From assembly GCA_018433085.1 (NCBI GenBank), contig JAHDRW010000023.1, forward strand, positions 1 through 64,000: DNA of 64,000 nt, in the 5' to 3' direction. Of the stretch, positions 45,307 through 53,786 are shown one piece after another. The translations under genes and the position numbers were made by a program. A model generated the notes under the pieces. It was not told where the DNA came from. It searched no databases and saw only the letters and a program-made list of their open reading frames with translations. Within the stretch, counting starts at the first letter, position 1. Every line of letters starts with the position of its first letter. The stretch is from Deltaproteobacteria bacterium. GTDB taxonomy: Bacteria > Desulfobacterota > Desulfomonilia > UBA1062.

Positions 45307-45880
45307 TGAGCTGTCCCTCCAGGGTTATCCCGAAATTGACCATCCGATTATAGAACGTCTCGAAGTCCAGATAATCCTCCGCATAGGTGCACCGGATCTT
45401 CAAACACCCGGTAAAGGTATAGGTGATGACGGCCCCGTCCGTGGGCGCCGCCACAAAGGTCACCTTGTCCTCGCCGTCCGCTCCGGCGCCGGCCTCGAAC
45501 ACATAATTCACCCCCGAGGTCTGCTCCACCCCGTCGATATAGACGATATAGCCGGACGCGTCCTTGGATGGCAGGTTCCACACGGTTTGCGAGCCGGTCC
45601 CGGATCCCACGTACTCCCGGGTGTAGGTGTGCGATTCGATGTCGAAAAACGCAAAACTTCCGTACGATCCGCCCATGCTGATATAGTGCTCCCAGATAGT
45701 CTCGGCCTCGCTTAACGTCATCCAGTTGTACGCCAGGTACACATCCCGCCGGGGAAAAAGCCACTTGCGCTTTCTCTGGATCCCGCCCAGCTCGCCGAAA
45801 TCGCTTTTCAGGGTCTTGAAGCGGATCCTCACCTTTTTGGGGTTGCCGAACTGCACCGCGGAATAGAGCGGAAACGCCAT
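45299..45880 (-). CDS. Phage tail tip protein, DUF2460
   Basis: A 193-residue protein. WLFPRRDVYLAYNWMTLSEAETI, GSYGSFAFFD and the C-terminal VNFGITLEGQLNA are typical of DUF2460 proteins in siphophage and GTA tail clusters. A middle Gly-rich insert (GSGTGSQTVWNL...) carries a repeat-like DGVEQTSGVNY segment. It abuts the tape measure gene with no gap and precedes the L-like gene. Confidence 0.85.
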   Translation of the reverse strand: MAFPLYSAVQFGNPKKVRIRFKTLKSDFGELGGIQRKRKWLFPRRDVYLAYNWMTLSEAETIWEHYISMGGSYGSFAFFDIESHTYTREYVGSGTGSQTVWNLPSKDASGYIVYIDGVEQTSGVNYVFEAGAGADGEDKVTFVAAPTDGAVITYTFTGCLKIRCTYAEDYLDFETFYNRMVNFGITLEGQLNA

Positions 45881-47656
45881 CTACACCACCCCCCTCATGT
45901 CGCCGATGAGGCCCTGGTCACCGGCCCTCAGCGCCTTGCGGAACGGCCCGGTGATCGCCTCCGGGTTCCTCATGCACATCTCGGTGAAGCTCCGGGCGTC
46001 GGCCGCCACGATGGTCACCTCATAGTGATGGCGCACCTCCATAGCCTGGCCGCCGCCTCCGGCCCGGGCGATCCGGCTGTGCGGGACCACTTCCTCGCGC
46101 TCGCCGCCCTCGCCGAACAGGTAGCGCCGGCCGCTCATGCCCACGCCCCAGATCGGCTCGGTGATGGTGCCGCCGTCCGCCATGGTGGTGAGCGATGAGA
46201 ACAGGCTATTAAAGAGTCCGCCGGATCTCACCCCGCCGGCCGTCGATGCCCCGAAAAGCAGGTCCGTGAATTTCTGCCCCAGGAGATCGGCCGCCATGCG
46301 GTTGATGCTGCTCAAGGCCGCCCGCGCCACGTCCTTGAGGTTGTCGAATCTGCCCTCCAGGACGTTAAAGAAGAAGTCGGAATAGTTCTGCTCCATGGCG
46401 TTTGCCGTGCGCTCGGTGAGCTCCACCATGGTATTCAGGCTCTTGTTCGCCGCTGCCGCCGCCTTGTCCGAGTCCTCGATGATCTGCTGTACCGCGGCCT
46501 CACTCGCGGCCCGGGCCTCCCAGGGCTCCACGTCGCCCCAGTCGGTCTTCCCCGCCTCGTCCCAGGCCTTCATGGATTCGCGCACCGCGATATCCGTCTC
46601 CTGCTGAATATTCCTGATGGCGATCTCCGCCTCCTGGCGGGCCCGCCAGGGCTCCACGCCGAAATCCGTGGTCCCCGGGGCCGCGGCCCCGGATCCCGCC
46701 CCGGCCGGCTCGTCCTTGCCCGGCGCCGGCTCGTAGAGCTTGAGGAGCTCCTGGCGCTTTTTGATCTCCGCCTGGAGCCGCTCGATGACGGCCTGGTCCC
46801 CGGGAATCGCGGGGTCGAAGGTGGCCAGGTCGTTCTCGAGCGTCTGGATCTCCGATCTCAAGCCCCGGATGGCGATGCTGTTTATCGATGACCACTCCTG
46901 ATACTTCGCGATGAACGCGGTGATCTCCTCGGTGGCCGTCTTCATCCAGCTCACCGTTTGGGTGGCCGGGCCTATCATAAGGGCCCCCAACTGCTCTTTC
47001 ATGTCGCCCCAGGCGTTGGTGAGCTGGATGACCCTGCCCTCGTAGTTGTCCGCCGCGGCTGCGGCCGTGCCGCCGTACAGTTTCGTGATGGCGTCCACGG
47101 CATTTCTCATGCGGTCGATGGATCCGGCCGCCCCGTCGATCTGGATGCCGTACCGGGAGAGCGAGTTGGTGGAGCTCCCCACGCTCTTGGCCACGAGCTC
47201 GGCCGCGCTCGCGAGCTCCATGTCCTTTGCCGCGGCCAGGTCCAGGGTGGCCTTGGTGATCTGGTCGAGCATCTCGCCCTCGATGCGGTAGTTCGTGAAT
47301 ATCCGCTGGGCCTGCATGATCGCCTCGTCGCCGTAGGTGGTGAGTGCCTGGAGCGACGAGGCGTAGTCCATGTTGTGCTTCATGGCCGCCTCGGTGTAGG
47401 TTCCCCGCTCCTTCATGGCGGCCGCGAGCATTCTCTCGTATTTTTCCTGCTGGGCGTAGGTGTCCAGGAGGTCCTTCATCCCCAGGGCCACCCCGCCCCC
47501 GATAATGGCCGCGAACCCCGCCTTGATCGACGCGCCGATGGCCCGGGTATCCTTCTCGAAGGACTTGAGGCCAGACTTCGCGCTCCTGAGGCCCTTGTCG
47601 AAATCCGATTTCTTGAGCCCCAGGTTTACATACGGCTCGGCCAGCTTCTCACGCAT
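45881..47656 (-). CDS. Phage tail tape measure protein
   Basis: A 591-residue protein. The N-terminus (VNLGLKKSDFDKGLRSAKSGLK) and the hydrophobic stretch IKAGFAAIIGGGVALGMKDL, long helical coiled-coil repeats (AEIAIRNIQQETDIAVRESM) and C-terminal ADGGTITEPIWGVGMSGRRYLFGEGGEREEVVP are standard for lambda-type tape measure proteins. Its modest length predicts a short tail, if tail length scales with protein length as in lambda. Near residues 345 and 380, VEPWRARQEAE and VEPWEARAASE form a tandem duplication. It overlaps the GT reading frame by eight bases. Confidence 0.88.
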   Translation of the reverse strand: MREKLAEPYVNLGLKKSDFDKGLRSAKSGLKSFEKDTRAIGASIKAGFAAIIGGGVALGMKDLLDTYAQQEKYERMLAAAMKERGTYTEAAMKHNMDYASSLQALTTYGDEAIMQAQRIFTNYRIEGEMLDQITKATLDLAAAKDMELASAAELVAKSVGSSTNSLSRYGIQIDGAAGSIDRMRNAVDAITKLYGGTAAAAADNYEGRVIQLTNAWGDMKEQLGALMIGPATQTVSWMKTATEEITAFIAKYQEWSSINSIAIRGLRSEIQTLENDLATFDPAIPGDQAVIERLQAEIKKRQELLKLYEPAPGKDEPAGAGSGAAAPGTTDFGVEPWRARQEAEIAIRNIQQETDIAVRESMKAWDEAGKTDWGDVEPWEARAASEAAVQQIIEDSDKAAAAANKSLNTMVELTERTANAMEQNYSDFFFNVLEGRFDNLKDVARAALSSINRMAADLLGQKFTDLLFGASTAGGVRSGGLFNSLFSSLTTMADGGTITEPIWGVGMSGRRYLFGEGGEREEVVPHSRIARAGGGGQAMEVRHHYEVTIVAADARSFTEMCMRNPEAITGPFRKALRAGDQGLIGDMRGVV

Positions 47657-48226
47657 TCGTCCGCCTCTTTCCCCGGACCTTACTCTTCAGCGCCGCCCGG
47701 GTCTGCCGGTTCTCCATGTCGTCCGCCTTGATCTTGTAGAACATCAGCCACTCCGTTATCTGGCTTGAGCTCAAGGATGCCAGGAACGCGTCCACGTCGG
47801 GCCGGCGGAATTTCTCCGCCAGCCGGAGCATGGTCAAACGCTCGGGGCATCCGAACCGGAGTTTTTTTCCGCCGCCTCCTCCGCCTGCTGCCCGATCCCG
47901 GAGAGCTCCAGGACCTTCTCGCCCAGGGCCTTCACCACCGGAAACCTTTTGGCCATGAGCCCGCGGATGTCCTCCTCGATGCCCGCGTCGTCCTGGGCTA
48001 ATATGGGCCCGCCGCCGGGCTCGTGGGCCCCCAGGGCCGCGGCCGCGGCGTAGTACCGTACCAGGTCCACCTTCTCCCCCTCCGCCGGCGTGATGAGCTT
48101 GAAAAACTTCTTGCGGCCGGTTCCGCTCAGCTCCCGAAGCTCGATGGTGACGCCCCACTCGGGTACACATGTGGTCTCGCTCTTGAGGTCCTGGACGCCC
48201 AGGATCTGCTCTCTCGTCGAATTCAC
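47649..48226 (-). CDS. Phage tail assembly chaperone GT, made by -1 frameshift
   Basis: The -1 frame entered at 47861-47867 runs on for 70 codons (LRFGCPERLTMLRLAEKFRR, ITEWLMFYKIKADDMEN) and stops at 47649, eight bases inside the tape measure gene. The predicted fusion is about 192 residues. QITEWLMFYKIKAD is typical of gpT-like ends. No ribosome site or sensible start exists for the T part alone, which supports frameshift expression. In lambda, GT recruits the tape measure protein and tail tube subunits. Confidence 0.8.
47834..48226 (-). CDS. Phage tail assembly chaperone G
   Basis: A 130-residue protein directly upstream of the tape measure gene, where gpG-type chaperones lie. It has a beta-rich start (EWGVTIELRELSGTGRKKFFKL) and an acidic helical end. 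Near its 3' end is a slippery heptamer in the right phase, so a fraction of ribosomes should shift into the T frame and make the longer GT protein. A Gly-rich stretch HEPGGGPILAQ lies near residue 68. Confidence 0.82.
   Translation of the reverse strand: MNSTREQILGVQDLKSETTCVPEWGVTIELRELSGTGRKKFFKLITPAEGEKVDLVRYYAAAAALGAHEPGGGPILAQDDAGIEEDIRGLMAKRFPVVKALGEKVLELSGIGQQAEEAAEKNSGSDAPSV
47861..47867 (-). promoter_or_regulatory. Programmed -1 ribosomal frameshift slippery site
   Basis: On the - strand the codons GAA AAA AAC contain A-AAA-AAC in exact X-XXY-YYZ phase relative to the G frame (checked from the start at 48226: 119 whole codons precede GAA). Slipping back one base joins G to the T frame. 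Confidence 0.85.
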
Positions 48227-48236
48227 GGCGCCCTCC

Positions 48237-48650
48237 CTACACGGTGGCCCTGGCCAGGTCGCCCGATCCCTCGATGGTGACGGGCGTGGTCACGGGCTGG
48301 CCCACGGTGCCGGCCAGGGGGTTGTAGTTCCCGAGGATCCCGGTCCCGGAAAACTGCGGGTTGCTCACCGCGGTCACGGCCCCGTTCGGCTTGACCACCA
48401 CGGGGAAGTCAATGCCCGGGCCCACGAGCGGGAACAGGGTGGCGTCCACGGCGCCGGCGTCATAGTCCTGGTTCATTTCGAGCTCCAGGCTCCAGTCGGT
48501 CAGTCCCGCGATCTTCTTTTTCGCGTTGGTGGCGCCCGCGGTTTTGTCGAGGATCTCCGCGCCGTAGCGGATCGTGGCCTGCTTCACAAAGCTGGACAGG
48601 TTCACGCCGTTGATCGTCACGTACGGGTCTTTATAGATGATTTCTGCCAT
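48237..48650 (-). CDS. Phage tail tube protein, second copy
   Basis: A 137-residue protein with VTINGVNLSSFVKQATIRYGAEILDKT, an N-terminal pattern of major tail tube proteins, plus LTDWSLELEMNQDYDAG and a Gly/Thr-rich end. It resembles the start of the next gene upstream (48676-49398): both have YGAEI-D-T-N-KKAGL. The ATG is preceded by AAAGGAGACAAGGGAGAT. One of the pair is probably the tube and the other a specialised variant. Confidence 0.75.
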   Translation of the reverse strand: MAEIIYKDPYVTINGVNLSSFVKQATIRYGAEILDKTAGATNAKKKIAGLTDWSLELEMNQDYDAGAVDATLFPLVGPGIDFPVVVKPNGAVTAVSNPQFSGTGILGNYNPLAGTVGQPVTTPVTIEGSGDLARATV

Positions 48651-48675
48651 CTCCCTTGTCTCCTTTCGTCTTTTG

Positions 48676-49398
48676 CTATTTGATGCCGAGCGCCACCGCG
48701 AAGCGGATGCTCGGGTTTGTGCCGGTGATCTCCCACCTCACCCGCCACCAGGTATCCGTGACGGGCCCGTCCAGGCTCGCCCACTGGGCGCCCGGGGCGG
48801 TGGCCGGGTTGAACGTGATCCGCTGGCTCTCGGTCCCGTCCCACAGGTCGGCGTCGTTGCTGTCGACGGTCACGCTCACCCCGGGTGCGTCCGTGCCCGT
48901 TATCCCGAACACGTGGAGCGCCGCATACATTTTCTGCGCCGCTCCCACGGCCCCCAGCTGCCGGGGCGTGCCCGTGCCGGTGGCCGCCCGGGTGGCGTTT
49001 TCCATGATGGTCCCGCGCACGAGCTCGCCCTGGCCGTATGCCGCGAAGTTAAAGCCCAGGAGCTCCCCGATCCTGGCCCCGGGCACATACTCCCCGTCCA
49101 CGCCCTGGAGCATGTATGCCCGTGATCCGGGCACCCCGGTGGACGGGCTTATACTGAACACCTGGCCGTCCACGGCCACGCCCTCGAAAAGAGCCTCGTC
49201 CAGGGCGCTCGCGTCCCAGAACCCGCCGCCCGAGATCTCCGCGTCCGCCAGGCCCGCCTTTTTCAGCCGCGAGTTGGTGTTGAATACCGTCCTGTCCTTG
49301 ATCTCCGCCCCGTAGACGAGCGAGATCTCGTTGTGCTTGCTCGACAGGTCATATCCCCCGTGAAAAATCTGACAGTTGATCAAGACGAGCTCGGCCAT
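48676..49398 (-). CDS. Phage tail tube protein, longer copy
   Basis: A 240-residue protein. The N-terminal ISLVYGAEIKDRTVFNTNSR and KKAGLADAEISGGGFWDAS resemble the shorter neighbour. The extra C-terminal part (VSVTVDSNDADLWDGTESQR; RVRWEITGTNPSIRFAVALGIK) is beta-rich and is commonly found in tail tube proteins of this type. It sits where lambda has the major tail gene V, between the U-like gene and the G chaperone. Confidence 0.75.
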   Translation of the reverse strand: MAELVLINCQIFHGGYDLSSKHNEISLVYGAEIKDRTVFNTNSRLKKAGLADAEISGGGFWDASALDEALFEGVAVDGQVFSISPSTGVPGSRAYMLQGVDGEYVPGARIGELLGFNFAAYGQGELVRGTIMENATRAATGTGTPRQLGAVGAAQKMYAALHVFGITGTDAPGVSVTVDSNDADLWDGTESQRITFNPATAPGAQWASLDGPVTDTWWRVRWEITGTNPSIRFAVALGIK

Positions 49399-49399
49399 G

Positions 49400-49873
49400 T
49401 TAAGCCCCCCATTTGTTAGTCATGTAATTGACGGCGATCGTCATCTTGACGATCCCGAACCGCTTGCCCTCCTGGACCACCTCGCTGCTCTCGTCCGCCA
49501 GCGGGTCGGTGGAGAGCACGTGCCGCCCCTGGGCGTCCTGGTCGCCGAGGCCCCATTTTTCATCCACCGCCACGGCCGCCTGGAGGTCCTCTATCGCGTC
49601 GCGCATCTGTGCCGGCACGTCGCCCAGGTCGCCCGAGACCACCGCGGTGGCCTCCACCATGAGCCGGTGCCGGGTCCGGCTGCCGCTTGCCGCTTCCTTC
49701 TCGTCGTCCGGGTCCCGCACCGCCACCCCGGGGATGTCCGGCTCCTGAAACGGGCTTATCTTCCACTCGAACACGTGCGCGCCGATGTCCGTGCCATACC
49801 CGGCCGCCGTCCGGATCCCCGCGAACCGGGCCCGGATCCGGTCCATGATCTGCTGCCTCAGCGTGTCCCCCAC
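49400..49873 (-). CDS. Phage tail terminator-like protein (gpU position)
   Basis: A 157-residue protein. Helical start (LRQQIMDRIRARFAGI), central beta strands (HRLMVEATAVVSGDLGDVPA) and an acidic middle (EAASGSRTRHR) fit minor tail protein U/tail terminator proteins. It is one base from the tail tube gene. Assignment is mainly by position and size. Confidence 0.6.
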   Translation of the reverse strand: MGDTLRQQIMDRIRARFAGIRTAAGYGTDIGAHVFEWKISPFQEPDIPGVAVRDPDDEKEAASGSRTRHRLMVEATAVVSGDLGDVPAQMRDAIEDLQAAVAVDEKWGLGDQDAQGRHVLSTDPLADESSEVVQEGKRFGIVKMTIAVNYMTNKWGA

Positions 49874-49884
49874 GTAAGGCCCCC

Positions 49885-50208
49885 TTATTCGCTGTTCCGG
49901 CTCAGGACGAGCCTGGTCATGCCGTCGCCGGCCGGTTCCACCCCGATGATGGCGTAAAAGGTCGAGCCCGCCTCCAGCTGGTCCCCTTGGCGGGTTCCCT
50001 CGATATCCTCGTCGCTCGCCCAGGCCTCCGGCGCCGTGGTCTCCACCTGCCCGTCTCCGGATCCCCCCAGACGGTAAGGCTCCTGGAAGTCCACCAGGAT
50101 GTCGGCGAACTTTCTCCCGTCCCGCCAGAGGCTCGCCGTCACCGCGCCCTCGTTCTCGTTGAGGAACACGGTTTTGATGTCGTTTTGCACGTGCTCCGTG
50201 AAGCTCAC
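49885..50208 (-). CDS. Phage head-tail joining-like protein
   Basis: A 107-residue protein starting at GTG 50208 with GAGGAGGGCG upstream. The frame is open far upstream but only this part is sensible. SFTEHVQNDIKTVFLNENEG, then ADILVDFQEPYRLGG and GSTFYAIIGVEPAGDGMTRLVLSR fit the size and beta-rich pattern of gpFII/head-tail connector proteins, but the call is tentative. It overlaps the Z-like gene by four bases. Confidence 0.55.
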   Translation of the reverse strand: MSFTEHVQNDIKTVFLNENEGAVTASLWRDGRKFADILVDFQEPYRLGGSGDGQVETTAPEAWASDEDIEGTRQGDQLEAGSTFYAIIGVEPAGDGMTRLVLSRNSE

Positions 50209-50825
50209 ACCGCCCTCCTCTTCATCCGGTTCCGGCTCATCTGATAGCCGATCTCGTGTCTCAGGGTCCGGGGCCCCTTTTCCCTCATGAGCTTCACCAG
50301 GGCGTCTACGGCCTTGAGCTTGAACATCTGGGCCACCCCCAGGGAGTACAGCTCCTTGACGGGCAGGCTCCTCGGTCCCCGGCGCTCGAATATCCCCACG
50401 TGTCCGGATCTCATCCTGGCCACGAAGGCGTGCTTCAGGGTCGTGCGGCCCGCCCCCCGCCTCACCCGGACGCTCGCCCGGCGCCTGCCCTTGTAGGGCG
50501 CCGGGATCCCCGCCTGGCTCACGGGCGCCTTGGGTAGCCCGCCGAACTTGAACAGCGGAAAGGCGCCGCCCGATGCCGCGATGGTGGCGTATATCCTGCC
50601 GGCCCGCTGCGCGCTGCCCGCCCGGGCCCGGATAAGCCGCACGCCCTTTTTCACGTCCCGGGTTTTGATGTTGTACTCGTTCGTCATGGTCCGCACGCTC
50701 ACGGTCACGCCCTGGGCGCCGATCTTGTTCAGCGCGCTCACCGCGCCCCGCTCGATGTTCCGGTCCATGAGGTCCAGGCTCGCCAGGGCGTCGTCCACGC
50801 CTTCCATGGTGATGTCGAACTGCAT
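50205..50825 (-). CDS. Phage minor tail protein Z-like
   Basis: A 206-residue basic protein. NIERGAVSALNKIGAQGVTVSVR, GGLPKAPVSQAGIPAPYKG and FVARMRSGHVGIFERRGPRSLPVKEL match the GPZ/minor tail Z pattern (FVARM-SGH-GIF-R-G..LPI.E). The ATG at 50825 follows GGGAGAGCGC. Sits between connector-like genes and tail fibre-like genes, slightly different from the lambda order. Confidence 0.82.
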   Translation of the reverse strand: MQFDITMEGVDDALASLDLMDRNIERGAVSALNKIGAQGVTVSVRTMTNEYNIKTRDVKKGVRLIRARAGSAQRAGRIYATIAASGGAFPLFKFGGLPKAPVSQAGIPAPYKGRRRASVRVRRGAGRTTLKHAFVARMRSGHVGIFERRGPRSLPVKELYSLGVAQMFKLKAVDALVKLMREKGPRTLRHEIGYQMSRNRMKRRAV

Positions 50826-50836
50826 GCGCTCTCCCG

Positions 50837-51184
50837 CTACTCCACGCGGATGGGGATATCCCCCCACACGATCCCGGCCGTGTGCTCGTCGTCATACACC
50901 GCGAGCCTGGCCGTATGGTCGCCGGCTGCCAGGGCCTGGCCGCCCAGGGCGAGCACGAGCTTGCTGTCTCCTGCCTGGGCCCCGGGCACCCTGGCCGCCT
51001 CGTCCGCGGTCAGGGTCCTGCTCCAGTCGAACACCCCGGGCGCCGTCTGGCTGTCGATCGTGACAGCGCCCACCAGGAGCTGCATCCGATTGACGCTCGC
51101 GAGGCTCGGTACCGTTCCGTCTGCCATGAGCACCAGATCGATGGCGTTGTCCCGGGTGAGATAAACGTATTCCCGCCGCTGCAT
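50837..51184 (-). CDS. Phage hypothetical beta-rich protein
   Basis: A 115-residue protein with a strong GGAGGAGATAT ribosome site. Repeated beta-strand pattern (AIDLVLMADGTVPSLAS, KLVLALGGQALAAGDHTARLAVYDD) and a C-terminal GIVWGDIPIRVE suggest an Ig-like or jelly-roll fold, as in tail or capsid decoration proteins. No family recognised. It is 11 bases upstream of the Z-like gene. Confidence 0.65.
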   Translation of the reverse strand: MQRREYVYLTRDNAIDLVLMADGTVPSLASVNRMQLLVGAVTIDSQTAPGVFDWSRTLTADEAARVPGAQAGDSKLVLALGGQALAAGDHTARLAVYDDEHTAGIVWGDIPIRVE

Positions 51185-51194
51185 ATCTCCTCCG

Positions 51195-51602
51195 TTACGC
51201 CGAGGCCGTGAAGGTCACATCCAGGTCGCCCGCCGCGAATCTCGCCGTGTCCCCGATGCCCACCGGCTTGGACGTATTCAGTGCCCCCCACCCCAGGAAG
51301 TTGCCGGCGGCGGCCGCGTCGTACAGCGCGAAATGGGTGATGGTCCCCCAGGCGCCGCTCGCCTCCGCGAATTCGATCGGGTTGGCGTTGTCGATGATCC
51401 GGTTTGCCTCCGCGTTCCAGTCCGCGGGCGCCGTCTGTTTCCTGGCGTATCCGCCGCCCGCGGGCGGTGTCACGTTTGCCCCGGCGTCCGTGGGCGCCGT
51501 GGTGGACAGCTCCACGTAGATGTTCGCCGGCGCCGTGTACGCCGCTTTCCCGAAAACGTGATTCAGAATCGAGCTTGCCCAGTGATTGCTGATATTCCCC
51601 AT
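51195..51602 (-). CDS. Phage tail fibre-type protein
   Basis: A 135-residue protein. ANIYVELSTTAPTDAGANVT, GGGYARKQTAPADWNA, IEFAEASGAWGTITHFALYD and FAAGDLDVTF match a common small phage tail-fibre-annotated family. It is four bases from the repeat protein upstream and likely part of the same fibre. Confidence 0.75.
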   Translation of the reverse strand: MGNISNHWASSILNHVFGKAAYTAPANIYVELSTTAPTDAGANVTPPAGGGYARKQTAPADWNAEANRIIDNANPIEFAEASGAWGTITHFALYDAAAAGNFLGWGALNTSKPVGIGDTARFAAGDLDVTFTASA

Positions 51603-51605
51603 GTC

Positions 51606-53306
51606 TTACACCTCCGTGATCGTTCGTTTTATGGTGATCGAGATCGTCTCCCGCTGTGGCGTGACGCTCTCGATGGTCAGGTCGATGGGATCCCCCAGGG
51701 TCGAAGGGATGAACGTGCTTAAGGCGCCCAGGAGCTCGGCCAGGGCGTCGATGGATCCGGAAAAAGACAGGGTGAGCCCGAGGCCTCCGGACACGTCCAC
51801 CGTGCCTGCGATGCTGCCGGCCAGCTCCCGGTCCACCTTGACGTGCCCCGTGATGTCCGCGGCCGCCTCCACCCCCCCGGAGATCCCGCGGATCGCCATG
51901 GCCGCGCCCGCGAGCTCGGCCACCGCCGCCATGGCGCCGGAGATGTTCCGGAAAGGCCGCACCGCCCCGGTCATGTTCACGGCCCCGTCCACCTGGCCCG
52001 CGAGCCCCAGGATCACGCGCATATTCGCCGCCATGTTTCCGGCCGCGTCGATGCTGCCGGCCAGGTCGATCACGCCGGAAAGGGAGAGGGCCCCGCCCAT
52101 GCCGGCCTGGGCGGCCACCGTCCCGATGAGGGCCCGGTACACCCTGGCGTATGCCTCCAGCTCCGCCCGGGCGTCGATGGATCCCGCGATCCCGCGCACC
52201 GGTTTCATGGTTGCCGCGGCCTGGGCCTGGGCGCTCACGTTGCCCTGGATCCCCCTGGTCATCCTCAGGGCGGCCTCCGCCTGTGCCCGGGTGTCCACAT
52301 TGCCCTGGATGCCCCGGATGGCCCGCATCCCGCACGATGCCCCGGCCGTGATCTGGGCCGTGCCCGACATGCCCACGTATTTTTTGAGCGCTGCCGCCAG
52401 CTGGGGAGTCACTGCGATGGCCCCTGCCAGGTCCACATAGGCCCCGCCGGAGGTGGTATGCTCGAACGCTCCGCGATCCGGGGCAGATGGATCCCTCGGG
52501 TTGCCGAGTAAATCATCATCTACGGGGTAAACAATATCCGATGTCAGATCCGTGCCGGTGCCGTCTGCGGAGGCCAGGCGGTAGTCGTCATTGGACTGAT
52601 CGCTGAACGCGATGCCCTCCTGCTCCGCACAGGTGGTGAGCGTCCAGTCACCACCCCAGAAGTCCTCTACGGCGTTGTCCTCGGATATGCAGTTTTTCGC
52701 TACACCCGCGCTCACCTCAACGTATCCGTCACGGTTGTCCACGGATGTGCAGTAGTAGCAGTAACAGGTGCCGCCCGAGACATAGATGCTCCAGCCGTCG
52801 CACTCGTACACCACGCAATTGATGGCGAGGGCTCCGTTCGCCAGACGAATACCGCGACCCGTCTCCGCCCCGTTGACTGATTTTGCGAAGCACCCAACAA
52901 CGGCCGCATTGCCCGCGAGCATGTAGCAGGCGTAGGCTGTGCCCGATGTATAGGTGTTGATCATGGTGATGTCCTGCACCTGATCATAGGATTCGCCGCA
53001 GTAGATGATGTCCGGGTATCCTGCACAGCTGAAGACCACGCCGCTGGTAGGGTCATAGGTGCGGCTTACACTTGGAGCCTTGCGCACGACCCTGAAATAG
53101 CTGGCGTTCGTGGTGGCCCCTGCGATGTAACAGCCCCCATCGTTATAGGGAGAGGCATCCTCGTAGCAGTCGAGCACCTCTCCTGCCTGCGCGGTGACGA
53201 GATCGTTATCGGTGGCCGATTCCCAGGTGGACAGGGAGGTATAGTCCCGGGTGGCGTTCCCATAGGTGGAAACATTGTATGCAAGCGGGAGCCTGCGGCT
53301 GCCCAT
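51606..53306 (-). CDS. Phage tail protein with beta-helix-like head and 20-residue repeats
   Basis: A 566-residue protein. Residues 1-290 are Cys- and Tyr-rich short beta strands (e.g. GCYIAGATTNASYFRVV, CVVYECDGWSIYVSGG), probably a right-handed parallel beta-helix that ends in the usual PDRGAFEHT motif. Residues 291-532 are 12 tandem repeats of about 20 residues (x-G-I-x-G-x-V-D-A-x-A-x-A-A-x-M-type), then a short end. Function unknown; receptor-contact or polysaccharide-binding fibre is the best guess. Start ATG 53306 overlaps the end of the next gene upstream. Confidence 0.75.
   Translation of the reverse strand: MGSRRLPLAYNVSTYGNATRDYTSLSTWESATDNDLVTAQAGEVLDCYEDASPYNDGGCYIAGATTNASYFRVVRKAPSVSRTYDPTSGVVFSCAGYPDIIYCGESYDQVQDITMINTYTSGTAYACYMLAGNAAVVGCFAKSVNGAETGRGIRLANGALAINCVVYECDGWSIYVSGGTCYCYYCTSVDNRDGYVEVSAGVAKNCISEDNAVEDFWGGDWTLTTCAEQEGIAFSDQSNDDYRLASADGTGTDLTSDIVYPVDDDLLGNPRDPSAPDRGAFEHTTSGGAYVDLAGAIAVTPQLAAALKKYVGMSGTAQITAGASCGMRAIRGIQGNVDTRAQAEAALRMTRGIQGNVSAQAQAAATMKPVRGIAGSIDARAELEAYARVYRALIGTVAAQAGMGGALSLSGVIDLAGSIDAAGNMAANMRVILGLAGQVDGAVNMTGAVRPFRNISGAMAAVAELAGAAMAIRGISGGVEAAADITGHVKVDRELAGSIAGTVDVSGGLGLTLSFSGSIDALAELLGALSTFIPSTLGDPIDLTIESVTPQRETISITIKRTITEV
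51711..52436 (-). repeat. Twelve 20-codon tandem repeats within the tail protein
   Basis: Repeat units of 60 bases, in frame. Examples at residues 331-350 and 351-370 both begin RGIQGNV, and 371 begins RGIAGSI, with Ala at alternating positions. Later units diverge (LAGSIDA, LAGQVDG, ISGAMAA, ISGGVEA, LAGSIAG, FSGSIDA). One two-residue insertion falls near residue 411. Confidence 0.85.
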
Positions 53307-53728
53307 TATGCCCTGTCCTTTATGAGGTTAAGCCCATCCGTACCTGCCACGTTCCGGCTGGTCATTTTGTCGAAGAAATCCTCTTTCCACACATAGGTGG
53401 ATTCCAGCGGCTGATAGACCACGCCGGTATCCTTGGCCTTGGAGATGTCCACGCCCAGGTTTTTCATGGTTGCCTCTGGCAGGGCAAACCGGCGCTTGCG
53501 CTGGATGCCCGCTTTCTGCGCGTCATAGTATGGCTCCGCCAGCGCCGCCATTTGGGATGCCGTCGGGCCGTCCACCTGGACGATCAGGAACAGCTTGCGC
53601 TCCTTCTCGCTCCACTGGTGTCCCTCGGGCTTGAACGCGATGATGTCCCCGAACTGAGCGCGAAACTCGTCCCGCCCGTCCGGGTTGTTCTTGTCATGCC
53701 CCATGATTGCTACCGACCACCTGGCCAT
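53306..53728 (-). CDS. Phage hypothetical protein
   Basis: A 140-residue protein starting after GGAGGAGAAATTC. WSVAIMGHDKNNPDGRDEFR, DIIAFKPEGHQWSEKERKLFLIVQVDG and TYVWKEDFFDKM are visible; I recognise no family. The mix of Asp/Lys and the position between the lysis and fibre genes suggests a tail or fibre accessory. It shares its last base region with the repeat protein start. Confidence 0.6.
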   Translation of the reverse strand: MARWSVAIMGHDKNNPDGRDEFRAQFGDIIAFKPEGHQWSEKERKLFLIVQVDGPTASQMAALAEPYYDAQKAGIQRKRRFALPEATMKNLGVDISKAKDTGVVYQPLESTYVWKEDFFDKMTSRNVAGTDGLNLIKDRA

Positions 53729-53786
53729 GAATTTCTCCTCCGTGAGGAGGCCCCCGGGCTCCCCCGGAGGCCGTGGTTGCTGTCTC

